In this document: piece by piece, positions 40,991 through 48,497 of the stretch
Layout: every line of letters begins with the position of its first letter
Numbering within the stretch: position 1 is the first letter of the stretch
Origin: Streptomyces antimycoticus
Lineage (GTDB): Bacteria; Actinomycetota; Actinomycetes; Streptomycetales; Streptomycetaceae
Reading direction: 5' to 3'
Length of the DNA: 64,000 bases
Assembly (NCBI RefSeq): GCF_005405925.1
Contig: NZ_BJHV01000001.1
Coordinates: 3,100,001 to 3,164,000, forward strand
Notes under the pieces: model-generated
What the model saw: only the letters and a program-made list of their open reading frames with translations
Told to the model about the DNA's origin: nothing
Database searches by the model: none
Translations under genes and position numbers: made by a program

Positions 40991-42358
40991 ATGGGCCCCG
41001 AGGGCCCCGGCGCCGGCGAGGACTCGGGCGGGCTGCGGGCCGCCCTCGCCGGGCTGACCACCCGCGGCCGTTCCTTCCTGGCCGCCGGGGTGGCCGCCGC
41101 GGTGTGCAGCTATGTCCTGGGCCAGGCGGATCTGCTGCGGGTCGGGCTGCTGCTGGCCGCGCTGCCCCTGGTCTGCGTGGCCGTGGTCTACCGCACCCGG
41201 TACCGGGTGGCGGGCAGCAGACGGCTCGCTCCCGCGCGGGTGCCGGCGGGCTCCGAGGCCCGGGTGCATCTGCGGATGGACAATGTCTCGCGGCTGCCCA
41301 CCGGGTTGCTGATGCTCCAGGACCGGGTGCCCTATGTGCTGGGGCCGCGCCCCCGGTTCGTGCTGGACCGGGTGGAGCCGGGCGGCCGGCGCGAGGTGTC
41401 CTACCGGGTCCGCTCGGATCTGCGCGGCCGCTACCCGCTGGGCCCGCTGCAGCTTCGGCTGAGCGATCCGTTCGGGATGTGCGAGCTCACCCGCGCCTTC
41501 AGCGCCTACGACACGCTCACGGTGGTCCCCCGGGTCGAGCCGCTGCCCCCGGTGCGCCTGACCGGCGAGGCCGCGGGGTACGGGGACGGGCGGCACCGCT
41601 CGCTCGCCCTGGCCGGTGAGGACGACGTCATCCCGCGCGGCTACCGCATAGGCGACGATCTGCGCCGGGTGCACTGGCGATCCACCGCGCGCTACGGGGA
41701 GCTCATGGTCCGCCGGGAGGAGCAGCCGCAGCGGGCCCACTGCACGGTGCTGCTGGACACCCGGCGTACGGCGCACTACGGCTCCGGACCCGACTCGGCC
41801 TTCGAATGGGCGGTCTCCGGTGCGGCCTCGGCCGCGGTCCATCTGCTGGAGCGGGGCTATGCGGTCCGGCTGCTGACCGACTCCGGAAGCTCGGTGCCGG
41901 GCCCGGACGGCGGAGGCGGCTTCACCGGTTCCACCCATGACTCGGCGGAGACCGCCGGGCTGATGCTGGACACCCTCGCCGTGGTGGACCACTCCGACGG
42001 CGGAGGGCTCTCGCCCGCCTTCGAGGTGCTGCGGGGCGGCGGTGAGGGGCTGCTGGTGGCCTTCCTGGGCGATCTGGACGAGGAGCAGGCGGCGACGGCC
42101 GCCCGGATGCGGCACCGCACCACGGCCGCGGTGGCGTTCGTGCTGGACGGCGCGGCCTGGTCGCGCGGGGCGGAGTTCGGGGGCACACGGGAGCTGGAGG
42201 AGCGGCTGCGGCAGCTGCGCGAGGCGGGGTGGACGGCGCTGCCGGTCGGCCCGGGGGCCTCGCTGGCACAGTTGTGGCGGCAGGCGGATACCCAGGGCGC
42301 CACCCGGGCGGACGCCGGAGGCCCCACGATCGGCGGCATGACAGGGAGCTGGGCATGA
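40991..42358 (+). CDS. DUF58 domain membrane protein
   Basis: 455 residues from ATG 40991 (GGGGGGAC just upstream). Two membrane helices near residues 24-60. A beta-rich region with RGRYPLGPLQLRLSDPFGM and the DUF58 signature DDLRRVHWRSTARYGELMVRR (spanning about 220-240) precede a VWA-like C-terminal half. It is the typical partner of MoxR. Its stop overlaps the next start as ATGA, so the transglutaminase is translationally coupled. Molecular function is not established for the family. Confidence 0.88.
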   Translation: MGPEGPGAGEDSGGLRAALAGLTTRGRSFLAAGVAAAVCSYVLGQADLLRVGLLLAALPLVCVAVVYRTRYRVAGSRRLAPARVPAGSEARVHLRMDNVSRLPTGLLMLQDRVPYVLGPRPRFVLDRVEPGGRREVSYRVRSDLRGRYPLGPLQLRLSDPFGMCELTRAFSAYDTLTVVPRVEPLPPVRLTGEAAGYGDGRHRSLALAGEDDVIPRGYRIGDDLRRVHWRSTARYGELMVRREEQPQRAHCTVLLDTRRTAHYGSGPDSAFEWAVSGAASAAVHLLERGYAVRLLTDSGSSVPGPDGGGGFTGSTHDSAETAGLMLDTLAVVDHSDGGGLSPAFEVLRGGGEGLLVAFLGDLDEEQAATAARMRHRTTAAVAFVLDGAAWSRGAEFGGTRELEERLRQLREAGWTALPVGPGASLAQLWRQADTQGATRADAGGPTIGGMTGSWA

Positions 42359-44784
42359 GTGGGAGCGTTCGGCTCGCGATATGTGCGGCGCTGGCCACGG
42401 TGGCGGCGGCCTGTGCGCTGCTGCCGCTGGTGGACCCGGCGAGCTGGCTGTTGCAGGCCACCCTGTTGCTGGCGGTCCAGAGCGGGACGGGCGTGGCAGC
42501 CCGCCGGGTGCCGCTGGCCCGCCCGCTGACGGTGGCCGCGCAGGCCGTGGTGACGCTGCTGCTGCTCACCCTGGTCTTCGCACACGAGCAGGCGCTGGGC
42601 GGGGTGCTGCCGAGTCCGCAGGCCCTTCACGAGTTCGCGGTGCTGCTGCGCGACGGCGCCGACGACGTGGGGCAGTACGCGATCCCCGCGCCGCTCACCG
42701 ATGGCATCCGGCTGATGCTGGTGGCCGGGGTGCTGGTGATCGGCCTGGTGGTCGACGCGCTCGCGGTGACCTACCGCAGCGCGGCCCCCGCCGGGCTGCC
42801 GCTGCTCGCGCTGTACTCGGTCGCGGCCGGCCTGTCCGACGCCGGGAGCGACTGGCTGTGGTTCCTGCTGGCGGCGGCCGGCTATCTGCTGCTGCTCCTG
42901 GCCGAGGGCCGGGACCGGCTCTCCCAGTGGGGCCGGGTGTTCAGCGGCGGCGCCCCGCGTCCGGGGGGTATGCCGCCCTCGGGCCTGGCCGGGGCCGGAG
43001 GCGCCCCGGCGCTCGCCCCGGTCCGCACCGGCCGCCGGATCGGCGTGCTGGCGCTCGGCATCGCGCTGGTGGTGCCCGCGGCGCTGCCGTCCCTGGACGG
43101 CGGGCTGCTGGACCGGCAGGGCAGCGGTGGCGGGTCGGGCAGCGGCGGCGGCACGATCTCGGCGGTCAATCCGCTGGTGTCGCTGCAGGACAGCCTGAAC
43201 CAGCCGGAGAACAAGGAGGTGCTGCGCTATCGCACCTCCTCACAGACCACGCAGGACCTGTATCTGCGGATCGTGGCACTGGACCGGTTCGACGGCACCT
43301 CCTGGAAGTCGTCCGAGCGGCATGTCACCGATGTGCCCGGGCAGCTTCCGTCGCCCGCCGGGCTCGGCCCCTCGGTCCGGGTCTCCTCGATCGACACCTC
43401 GATCTCGGCCGCCGACTGGTACGCGCAGAACTGGCTGCCCCTCCCCTACCCCGCGTCCAGGGTCGAGATCGACGGGCGCTGGCGCTATGAGCCGGAGGGC
43501 CGCACGCTGGTCGGCGACCGCGGCCAGACCACCCGGGGCGCGCGCTACCGGGTCACCAGCCTGCTGGTGGAGCCGACGGCCGAGCAGCTGGCGGCCGCGC
43601 CCGCACCGCCCTCGCGGCTGCGGAAGGAGTACACCGAGGTGCCGGACTCGCTGCCGTCCGTGGTGGCCAGTACGGCGCGGGAGGTGACCGCCGGCGCGTC
43701 CAACGCATACGAGAAGGCGGTCAAGCTCCAGGACTGGTTCGCGGTGAACGGAGGATTCCGTTACGACACCGAGGTGCAGTCCGGCAGCGGCTCGGCCGCC
43801 ATCGTCCGGTTCCTGAAGCAGAAGGAGGGCTTCTGCGTCCACTTCTCCTTCTCGATGGCGGCGATGGCCCGGACGCTGGGCATTCCGGCGCGGGTGGCGG
43901 TCGGGTTCACCCCCGGCACCGCCCAGGCGGACGGCTCGGTGTCGGTGGGCCTGAAGGACGCGCACGCCTGGCCCGAGCTGTACTTCGAGGGCGTGGGCTG
44001 GACCCGTTTCGAGCCCACCCCGAGCCGTGGCACCCAGCCCGACTACACGATGGAGCAGACGCCCTCGGGCGCCCCGTCCGACGAGCCGACGACCGAGCCC
44101 AGCACGACCTCCGAGCCGACGGCCGCCCCGACCGCCTCCGACAGCTGCTCCCTGGAGATGAAGAAGCTGGGCAGCTGTGGAGGTGCCGCGGCCCAGCAGC
44201 CGGACAACGGCGCCTCGGGCGGCGGCTGGTCGGCGACCAAGGTCACCAGCTGGAGTTCGCTGGCGGTGCTGCTGGCCGTGGTGCCGCTGCTGCCCATGCT
44301 GTGGCGACGGCGGATACGGACCCGCAGACTGGACGGCTCGGGCGGGCGCACCGAGCAGGACGCCGCCGACCGGGTCCTCGCCGCATGGCGTGAACTCACC
44401 GATTCGGCCTGGGACTTCGGCGTGCTGCCGGACGACTCGCTGACCTCGCGCAGGGCGGTGGCCCGCATGGTGCGGATCGCCGACCTCGACGACGATGCGG
44501 CCCGGGCGGCGCAGCGGGTGGCCGAGGCGGTCGAGCAGGTGCTGTACGCACCGCAGCCGCGCCCGTTCGCGGACGTCGCGGACGACGTCCGGCAGGTGCT
44601 GGCCGGATTCCGGGCCAAGGCGGGGCGGCGGGAGCGGCTGCGGGCGCTGCTGGCCCCGCGGTCCGCGGCTCAGCTGGCGTGGGCGTGGGGACAGCGCTGG
44701 TCCGCGCTGGTCCAGCGGTGGGGAGCCCCCCGCTGGGCCCGCTGGGCCTCCCAGCTCCGGCACCCGCGCGGCCAGGGGAGCTGA
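42355..44784 (+). CDS. TgpA-type membrane transglutaminase-like protein (DUF3488/DUF4129)
   Basis: 809 residues from ATG 42355. Six or more membrane helices occupy the first 250 residues (DUF3488). An extracytoplasmic transglutaminase core holds Cys494 (KEGFCVHFSFSMA) and His537 (KDAHAWPEL). The third triad position is Glu in VGWTRFEPTP where many TgpA proteins have Asp. A Thr/Ser/Pro-rich linker, a final membrane helix and a cytoplasmic DUF4129-type domain follow (AWRELTDSAWDFGVL). Third gene of the MoxR-DUF58-TgpA operon. A role in cell-envelope protein or wall modification is inferred. Confidence 0.88.
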   Translation: MSGSVRLAICAALATVAAACALLPLVDPASWLLQATLLLAVQSGTGVAARRVPLARPLTVAAQAVVTLLLLTLVFAHEQALGGVLPSPQALHEFAVLLRDGADDVGQYAIPAPLTDGIRLMLVAGVLVIGLVVDALAVTYRSAAPAGLPLLALYSVAAGLSDAGSDWLWFLLAAAGYLLLLLAEGRDRLSQWGRVFSGGAPRPGGMPPSGLAGAGGAPALAPVRTGRRIGVLALGIALVVPAALPSLDGGLLDRQGSGGGSGSGGGTISAVNPLVSLQDSLNQPENKEVLRYRTSSQTTQDLYLRIVALDRFDGTSWKSSERHVTDVPGQLPSPAGLGPSVRVSSIDTSISAADWYAQNWLPLPYPASRVEIDGRWRYEPEGRTLVGDRGQTTRGARYRVTSLLVEPTAEQLAAAPAPPSRLRKEYTEVPDSLPSVVASTAREVTAGASNAYEKAVKLQDWFAVNGGFRYDTEVQSGSGSAAIVRFLKQKEGFCVHFSFSMAAMARTLGIPARVAVGFTPGTAQADGSVSVGLKDAHAWPELYFEGVGWTRFEPTPSRGTQPDYTMEQTPSGAPSDEPTTEPSTTSEPTAAPTASDSCSLEMKKLGSCGGAAAQQPDNGASGGGWSATKVTSWSSLAVLLAVVPLLPMLWRRRIRTRRLDGSGGRTEQDAADRVLAAWRELTDSAWDFGVLPDDSLTSRRAVARMVRIADLDDDAARAAQRVAEAVEQVLYAPQPRPFADVADDVRQVLAGFRAKAGRRERLRALLAPRSAAQLAWAWGQRWSALVQRWGAPRWARWASQLRHPRGQGS

Positions 44785-44980
44785 CCTCGGGGCGGCCTGG
44801 CCTTCGGGCGGCCCTGAGCCCTTGCGGCCTTCCGGCGGCTGAGCCCTTGCGGCTGAGCCCCGCCCCTGAGCCCCTGCGGCGTACGCGGGGGCTCAGGGCT
44901 GCTCGGGCACGCCACGGGGGCCTCAGGGCCGCCCACACTCGCTCCAGCGCCCTGCGGCCAAGCCCAGGGTCCAGGACGCG

Positions 44981-45094
44981 GTTGCGGGGCTGGGAGCGGG
45001 TTGCAGACCCGGGACACGGTTGCAGACCCGGGACACGGTTGCGGGCCCAGGACACGGTTGCGGGCCCAGGACACGGTTGCTGGGCTGGGGCACG
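44981..45094. repeat. Six tandem 19-bp repeats downstream of the TgpA gene
   Basis: Units of 19 bases starting at 44981, 45000, 45019, 45038, 45057 and 45076. The two perfect middle types are GTTGCAGACCCGGGACACG (twice) and GTTGCGGGCCCAGGACACG (twice); the outer units are degenerate. The array lies in a 403-bp stretch (44785-45187) that otherwise holds only GC-rich sequence and the terminator. Confidence 0.9.
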
Positions 45095-45127
45095 GCTTAA
45101 GAGCTACGGCCCGGAAGGGCAACCGCA

Positions 45128-45169
45128 CGGTTGAGGGGCGGTCGCCAGTCGGCGACCGCCCCTCAACCG
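45128..45169. terminator. Bidirectional hairpin terminator
   Basis: A perfect 19-bp stem (CGGTTGAGGGGCGGTCGCC) with loop AGTC separates the convergent TgpA and DUF3040 genes. It lies 18 bases past the DUF3040 stop. Confidence 0.85.
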
Positions 45170-45187
45170 CTCATCCAAGAATTATTC

Positions 45188-45580
45188 TCAGTGGCCCTGC
45201 TCATCGCGGCGACGCTGCCACCGCTCCTCGATACGCGCCATCATCGAACGGCGCTGACGGCCCTGACGGCGGGGAGCCGCCCCGCCGCCGCCCTGCGCCT
45301 CACCGGGTTTGGGAGCCTTGCGCCAGCCGGTCACCGCGAGCACCGCACATCCCAGCATGATCAGGAAGCCCACCACGCTGATCCAGATCTGGGGAACGAT
45401 CACTCCGACCATGAGGAGTGCGATGCCCACCAGAAAACCCGCGACCGCCTGGTAGACCCGTCGCCGGGTGTACGTGCGCAGACCGCTTCCCTCAAGCGCT
45501 GTCGCGAACTTGGGATCTTCGGCGTACAACGCTCGCTCCATTTGCTCGAGCATGCGCTGCTCGTGCTCCGAGAGCGGCAC
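45188..45580 (-). CDS. DUF3040 small membrane protein
   Basis: 130 residues from GTG 45580, with AGGAGGA 6 bases upstream. The N-terminal MPLSEHEQRMLEQMERAL is the DUF3040 signature, followed by two membrane helices (GFLVGIALLMVGVIV and ISVVGFLIMLGCAVLAV) and a basic Gln/Arg-rich tail. The family is confined to actinobacteria and lies near dcw genes in Mycobacterium too. Function is unknown. Confidence 0.88.
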   Translation of the reverse strand: MPLSEHEQRMLEQMERALYAEDPKFATALEGSGLRTYTRRRVYQAVAGFLVGIALLMVGVIVPQIWISVVGFLIMLGCAVLAVTGWRKAPKPGEAQGGGGAAPRRQGRQRRSMMARIEERWQRRRDEQGH

Positions 45581-45630
45581 GGAGTCCTCCTACTCGTCGG
45601 TCGCGGGGGGCGACCGGGTGCGACCCTTTC

Positions 45631-45659
45631 AGGATAGGCAGGGAATCGCCCCCGTGAAA
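45631..45659 (-). promoter_or_regulatory. Candidate sigma-70-type promoter for the DUF3040 gene
   Basis: On the minus strand TTTCAC (45654-45659) and TATCCT (45631-45636) are separated by 17 bases, about 50 bases before the GTG start. No other promoter-like pair was evident in the 271-bp gap 45581-45851. Confidence 0.4.
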
Positions 45660-45851
45660 CCCGCCCCTCAACGCCAATTCGCCCACCCCCACGGGCGTGG
45701 CGAAAGTTGACGCTGAGACGTCCATTCCCCTCCCGCCGATTGGCCATGCCGGACGGTGTACCCCGATCATACGGGGCCTGGCGTCCAATCGGGTCTCCTG
45801 TGGCCGACTCCACCTGCGCCGCCCGTCGTCCGGTGGGGCAGGAGGAGCCGC

Positions 45852-46634
45852 TCAGTCCCGCTCGGCGAGAACGTGCAGCTGAGTGGCGACGGAGCGGAAG
45901 GCGGGCAGCCCGGCGGCGGCCTCCTCCAGTTGCAACAGGGCGTCCAGCGCCCCGGGCTCGGTGTCCACGAGTACTCCGGGGACCAGATCGGCGAAAACCC
46001 GCACCCCGTGCACCGCGGCGATCTCCAGACCGGCCGCCTCCACCAGCTCGGACAGCTGGTCGGCGGTGAAGCGGCGCGGCATCGGGTCTCCGGAGCCCCA
46101 GCGGCCCTCGGGGTCAGTAAGCGCTTGCCGGGCCTCGGTGAAGTGACCGGCCAGGGCGCGGGCCAGCACGGCACCGCCCAGGCCCGCCGCGAGCAGGCTG
46201 AGGGTTCCGGCGGGGCGCAGGGCCGCCGCCGCGTTCCGCAGGCCCTCGGCGGGGTCGTCCACGTACTCCAGCACGCCATGGCAGAGCACCACGTCGTAAC
46301 CGCCCCGCTCGACCACGTCGAAGAGCCCGTGGGCATCGCCCTGGACTCCGCGCACCCGGTCGGCCACCCCGGCCTCGGCGGCCCGCCGCTCCAGCGCGAA
46401 CAGGGCGTTCGGACTCGGGTCGACCACGGTGACGCGGTGGCCGAGGCCGGCCACGGGGACGGCGAAATTGCCGCTGCCGCCGCCGGTGTCCAGGACGTCC
46501 AGCGCACCGTGCACGGCCCCGCCCTCGACGGCCTCCCGGCCCGTGGCCTTGGCCCGCCGTTCCAGGGCGTCTTTCAGGACCTCCCAGACCACGGCGGTAC
46601 GGAGGGACGCACGGGGGCGCTGCGGGTCTGACAC
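45852..46634 (-). CDS. Class I SAM-dependent methyltransferase
   Basis: 260 residues from GTG 46634. Motif I DVLDTGGGSGNFAVPVAG, motif II VTVVDPSPNAL, and VVLCHGVLEYVDDPAEGL are typical of Methyltransf_11/25 enzymes. The C-terminal half (RRFTADQLSELVEAAGL) matches a tRNA/small-molecule methyltransferase-like group (CmoA/SmtA-like), but the substrate cannot be deduced. It is cytoplasmic. Confidence 0.88.
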   Translation of the reverse strand: MSDPQRPRASLRTAVVWEVLKDALERRAKATGREAVEGGAVHGALDVLDTGGGSGNFAVPVAGLGHRVTVVDPSPNALFALERRAAEAGVADRVRGVQGDAHGLFDVVERGGYDVVLCHGVLEYVDDPAEGLRNAAAALRPAGTLSLLAAGLGGAVLARALAGHFTEARQALTDPEGRWGSGDPMPRRFTADQLSELVEAAGLEIAAVHGVRVFADLVPGVLVDTEPGALDALLQLEEAAAGLPAFRSVATQLHVLAERD

Positions 46635-46765
46635 GGCGGGTGGCTCCTCGGCGCGGTGCCGCCACCGCCCGGAGGCGGCGACGACGGCTTACTGACGTCG
46701 GCGGTCCCAGCCTATTGCCTCCGTGGGGCGGGGTGCGCCGAGGCAGCCGGCCCCACCGCCCCCAG

Positions 46766-46942
46766 CGGATACCGGACGGACAGCGGCCGGCGCCCGAGCG
46801 GTACCCGGCGGACAGCAGCCGGCGCCCGAGCGGATACCGGACGGCGCTCCAGCCGATGCCGCATCGCGCCCCAGCGGACACCGGCCCGCGCCGGGGCGGT
46901 CACCGGGCCGCCTCTCACGCTCCCGACTCTCACGCTCCCGAC
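46766..46942. repeat. Degenerate tandem repeats upstream of the methyltransferase gene
   Basis: Imperfect units of 32-33 bases containing GCGGATACCGGACGG and CAGCCGGCGCCCGA recur two to three times from 46766 to 46870. A 15-base unit TCTCACGCTCCCGAC is perfectly duplicated at 46913-46942, the second copy overlapping the stop codon of the HEPN gene. The gap 46635-46929 holds no gene. Confidence 0.6.
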
Positions 46943-47463
46943 GGGCCCGGCTCGTCACCCGGTGGGGCCTGGTGGGGCAGGGTCGGCTGCAGCATCAGCA
47001 TGCGCTCCACCAGCCGCAGGAACATCGCGGTGGCGCGCAGCAGATCGTCCGCGTCCCGCCGGCTCGCGGCGCCCTGTATCCCCGCCTCGGCGCGGGCCCG
47101 GCGCTCGGCGCCGGAGGCGAACAGCGCGCTCCACTCGGCCAGTTCGGGAGCGACCTCCGGCAGGACCTCCCAGGCGCTGCGGATCCGGGCACGGCGGCGC
47201 GCGGTCGGCTCGGGGCGGCCGCGCACGGCGAGCACGGCGGCGGCCGTGCGCAGGGCGGCCAGATGTGCGGTCGCAAAGCGCTCGTTGGCGGTCTCGAGCG
47301 CGGCGGCCTCCTCCAGACCCTGATGGGCCTGGGTGAGCAGACCAGCGGCGGCGGGCGGGGCGGACGCGCGGCGCAGCACGGGGTGGACATCGGTCGCGGG
47401 GCCGGTCAACGAGGGGGCAGGGGCGGCGGCACGGTGCCGGCGCGCTGCGGCGGTACTGGCCAT
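46930..47463 (-). CDS. SAV_6107-type HEPN domain protein
   Basis: 177 residues from ATG 47463, with GGAGG 6 bases upstream. An all-helical protein with AHQGLEEAAALETANERFATAHLAALRTAAAVLA and ATAMFLRLVERML blocks, matching the streptomycete SAV_6107 HEPN family as I recall it. The canonical RxxxxH RNase motif of toxin HEPN proteins is not obvious. No antitoxin partner is adjacent. It is divergent from the ATPase operon. Confidence 0.75.
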   Translation of the reverse strand: MASTAAARRHRAAAPAPSLTGPATDVHPVLRRASAPPAAAGLLTQAHQGLEEAAALETANERFATAHLAALRTAAAVLAVRGRPEPTARRRARIRSAWEVLPEVAPELAEWSALFASGAERRARAEAGIQGAASRRDADDLLRATAMFLRLVERMLMLQPTLPHQAPPGDEPGPSGA

Positions 47464-47616
47464 GACGAACCTCCTGTCGTCGCGTGGCGGCCGATCGCGT
47501 GGTAGAGCGACCGCCGTATGGGGCCATCGTGGGGCACACCACTGACAATCGGCTCTGACCAGCGCGAACGACCCCGACGTCCCGTCTGGCCCCGCCATAC
47601 TCCATACTGTTTTTGC

Positions 47617-47630
47617 ACTGACCAGTCAGT
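47617..47630. promoter_or_regulatory. Candidate TetR operator
   Basis: ACTGACCAGTCAGT is an inverted repeat with 6-bp arms and a 2-bp centre, 18 bases before the ATPase operon start. The operon ends with a TetR gene, so autoregulation is the natural reading. The site also overlaps sequence from which the HEPN gene could be transcribed. Confidence 0.65.
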
Positions 47631-47648
47631 TCAAAAATCAAGGAAGTG

Positions 47649-48497
47649 ATGTGCGTGGGGGGCACCCCAGAAGCGGAGACCGGGGCGGCGGTGACGGCCG
47701 AGGGGCTCGGCGTCAGGGGGTCGCACGGCTGGGCGTTCCGCGGTGCCGCCTTCGCCGCCGACTCCGGTGCGCTGATCGCGATCGAGGGCCCGTCCGGCTC
47801 GGGCCGCACCTCCCTGCTGCTGACGCTCACCGGCCGGATGCGCCCCAGCGAGGGACACGGCGTGGTCGGGGGCTTCCGGGTTCCCCAACAGATGGCGCGC
47901 ATACGCCGGATCAGCGCGCTCGCCCACGTACCGGGTGTCATTGAGCTCGATCCGGTGCTCACGGTCGCCGAGCATCTGCGGGAGCGGGCCCTGCTGCGGC
48001 GCCGGTTCACCGACTCCCCGCGCGGGCTGCTGCGTCCGCGCCGTGAGCGGACCGCCGCGTCCCGGGCCGGGATCGAGGCGGCCCTCACGGCCGCCGGGTT
48101 GGACCTCGACACGCTGCCCAAGGGGCCGCGTACGGCCGTACGGGACCTGGAGCGGCTGGAGGCGCTGCGGCTGTCGATCGCGCTCGCGCTCATCGCCCGG
48201 CCGCGGCTGCTGGCCGTCGACGACGCCGACATGAAGCTCTCGGACGCCGAACGCGAGCGCGCCTGGGCGCTGCTGCGGGAGATCGCGGAGGGCGGCACCA
48301 CGGTCCTCGCGGTGTGCAGCCAGGCCCCGGCCGACGCGGTCGTGGTCCGGACCGCGCGGACGAGCCCGGCTGAACAGAGCCAGGAGAGCCAGAAGGCCGA
48401 CGCGGACGCCTCCGCCACTCCCGCCGCCCACGAGGCCGGACACGACGAGAACGAGAAGGGGGCGGCGGATGCGCTCGCCGAAACTCGCCGCGCTTGA
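47649..48497 (+). CDS. Degenerate ABC-type ATPase partnered with YhgE protein
   Basis: 282 residues from ATG 47649 (AAGGAAG upstream). The Walker A region reads GPSGSGRTS (47-55), with Arg where the catalytic Lys is expected. The signature LSGGQ is not recognisable (VRDLERLEALRLSIAL stands there). The Walker B end is RLLAVDDAD, Asp in place of the catalytic Glu. The fold is clearly ABC-like, but normal ATP hydrolysis is doubtful. The Ala/Glu-rich C-terminus overlaps the next gene by 29 bases. It is likely a regulatory or structural subunit for the membrane protein. Confidence 0.8.
   Translation: MCVGGTPEAETGAAVTAEGLGVRGSHGWAFRGAAFAADSGALIAIEGPSGSGRTSLLLTLTGRMRPSEGHGVVGGFRVPQQMARIRRISALAHVPGVIELDPVLTVAEHLRERALLRRRFTDSPRGLLRPRRERTAASRAGIEAALTAAGLDLDTLPKGPRTAVRDLERLEALRLSIALALIARPRLLAVDDADMKLSDAERERAWALLREIAEGGTTVLAVCSQAPADAVVVRTARTSPAEQSQESQKADADASATPAAHEAGHDENEKGAADALAETRRA

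Noticed and set aside
44981..45094. Possible CRISPR array
   Set aside because: 19-base units directly abut; there are no unique spacers and no cas genes.
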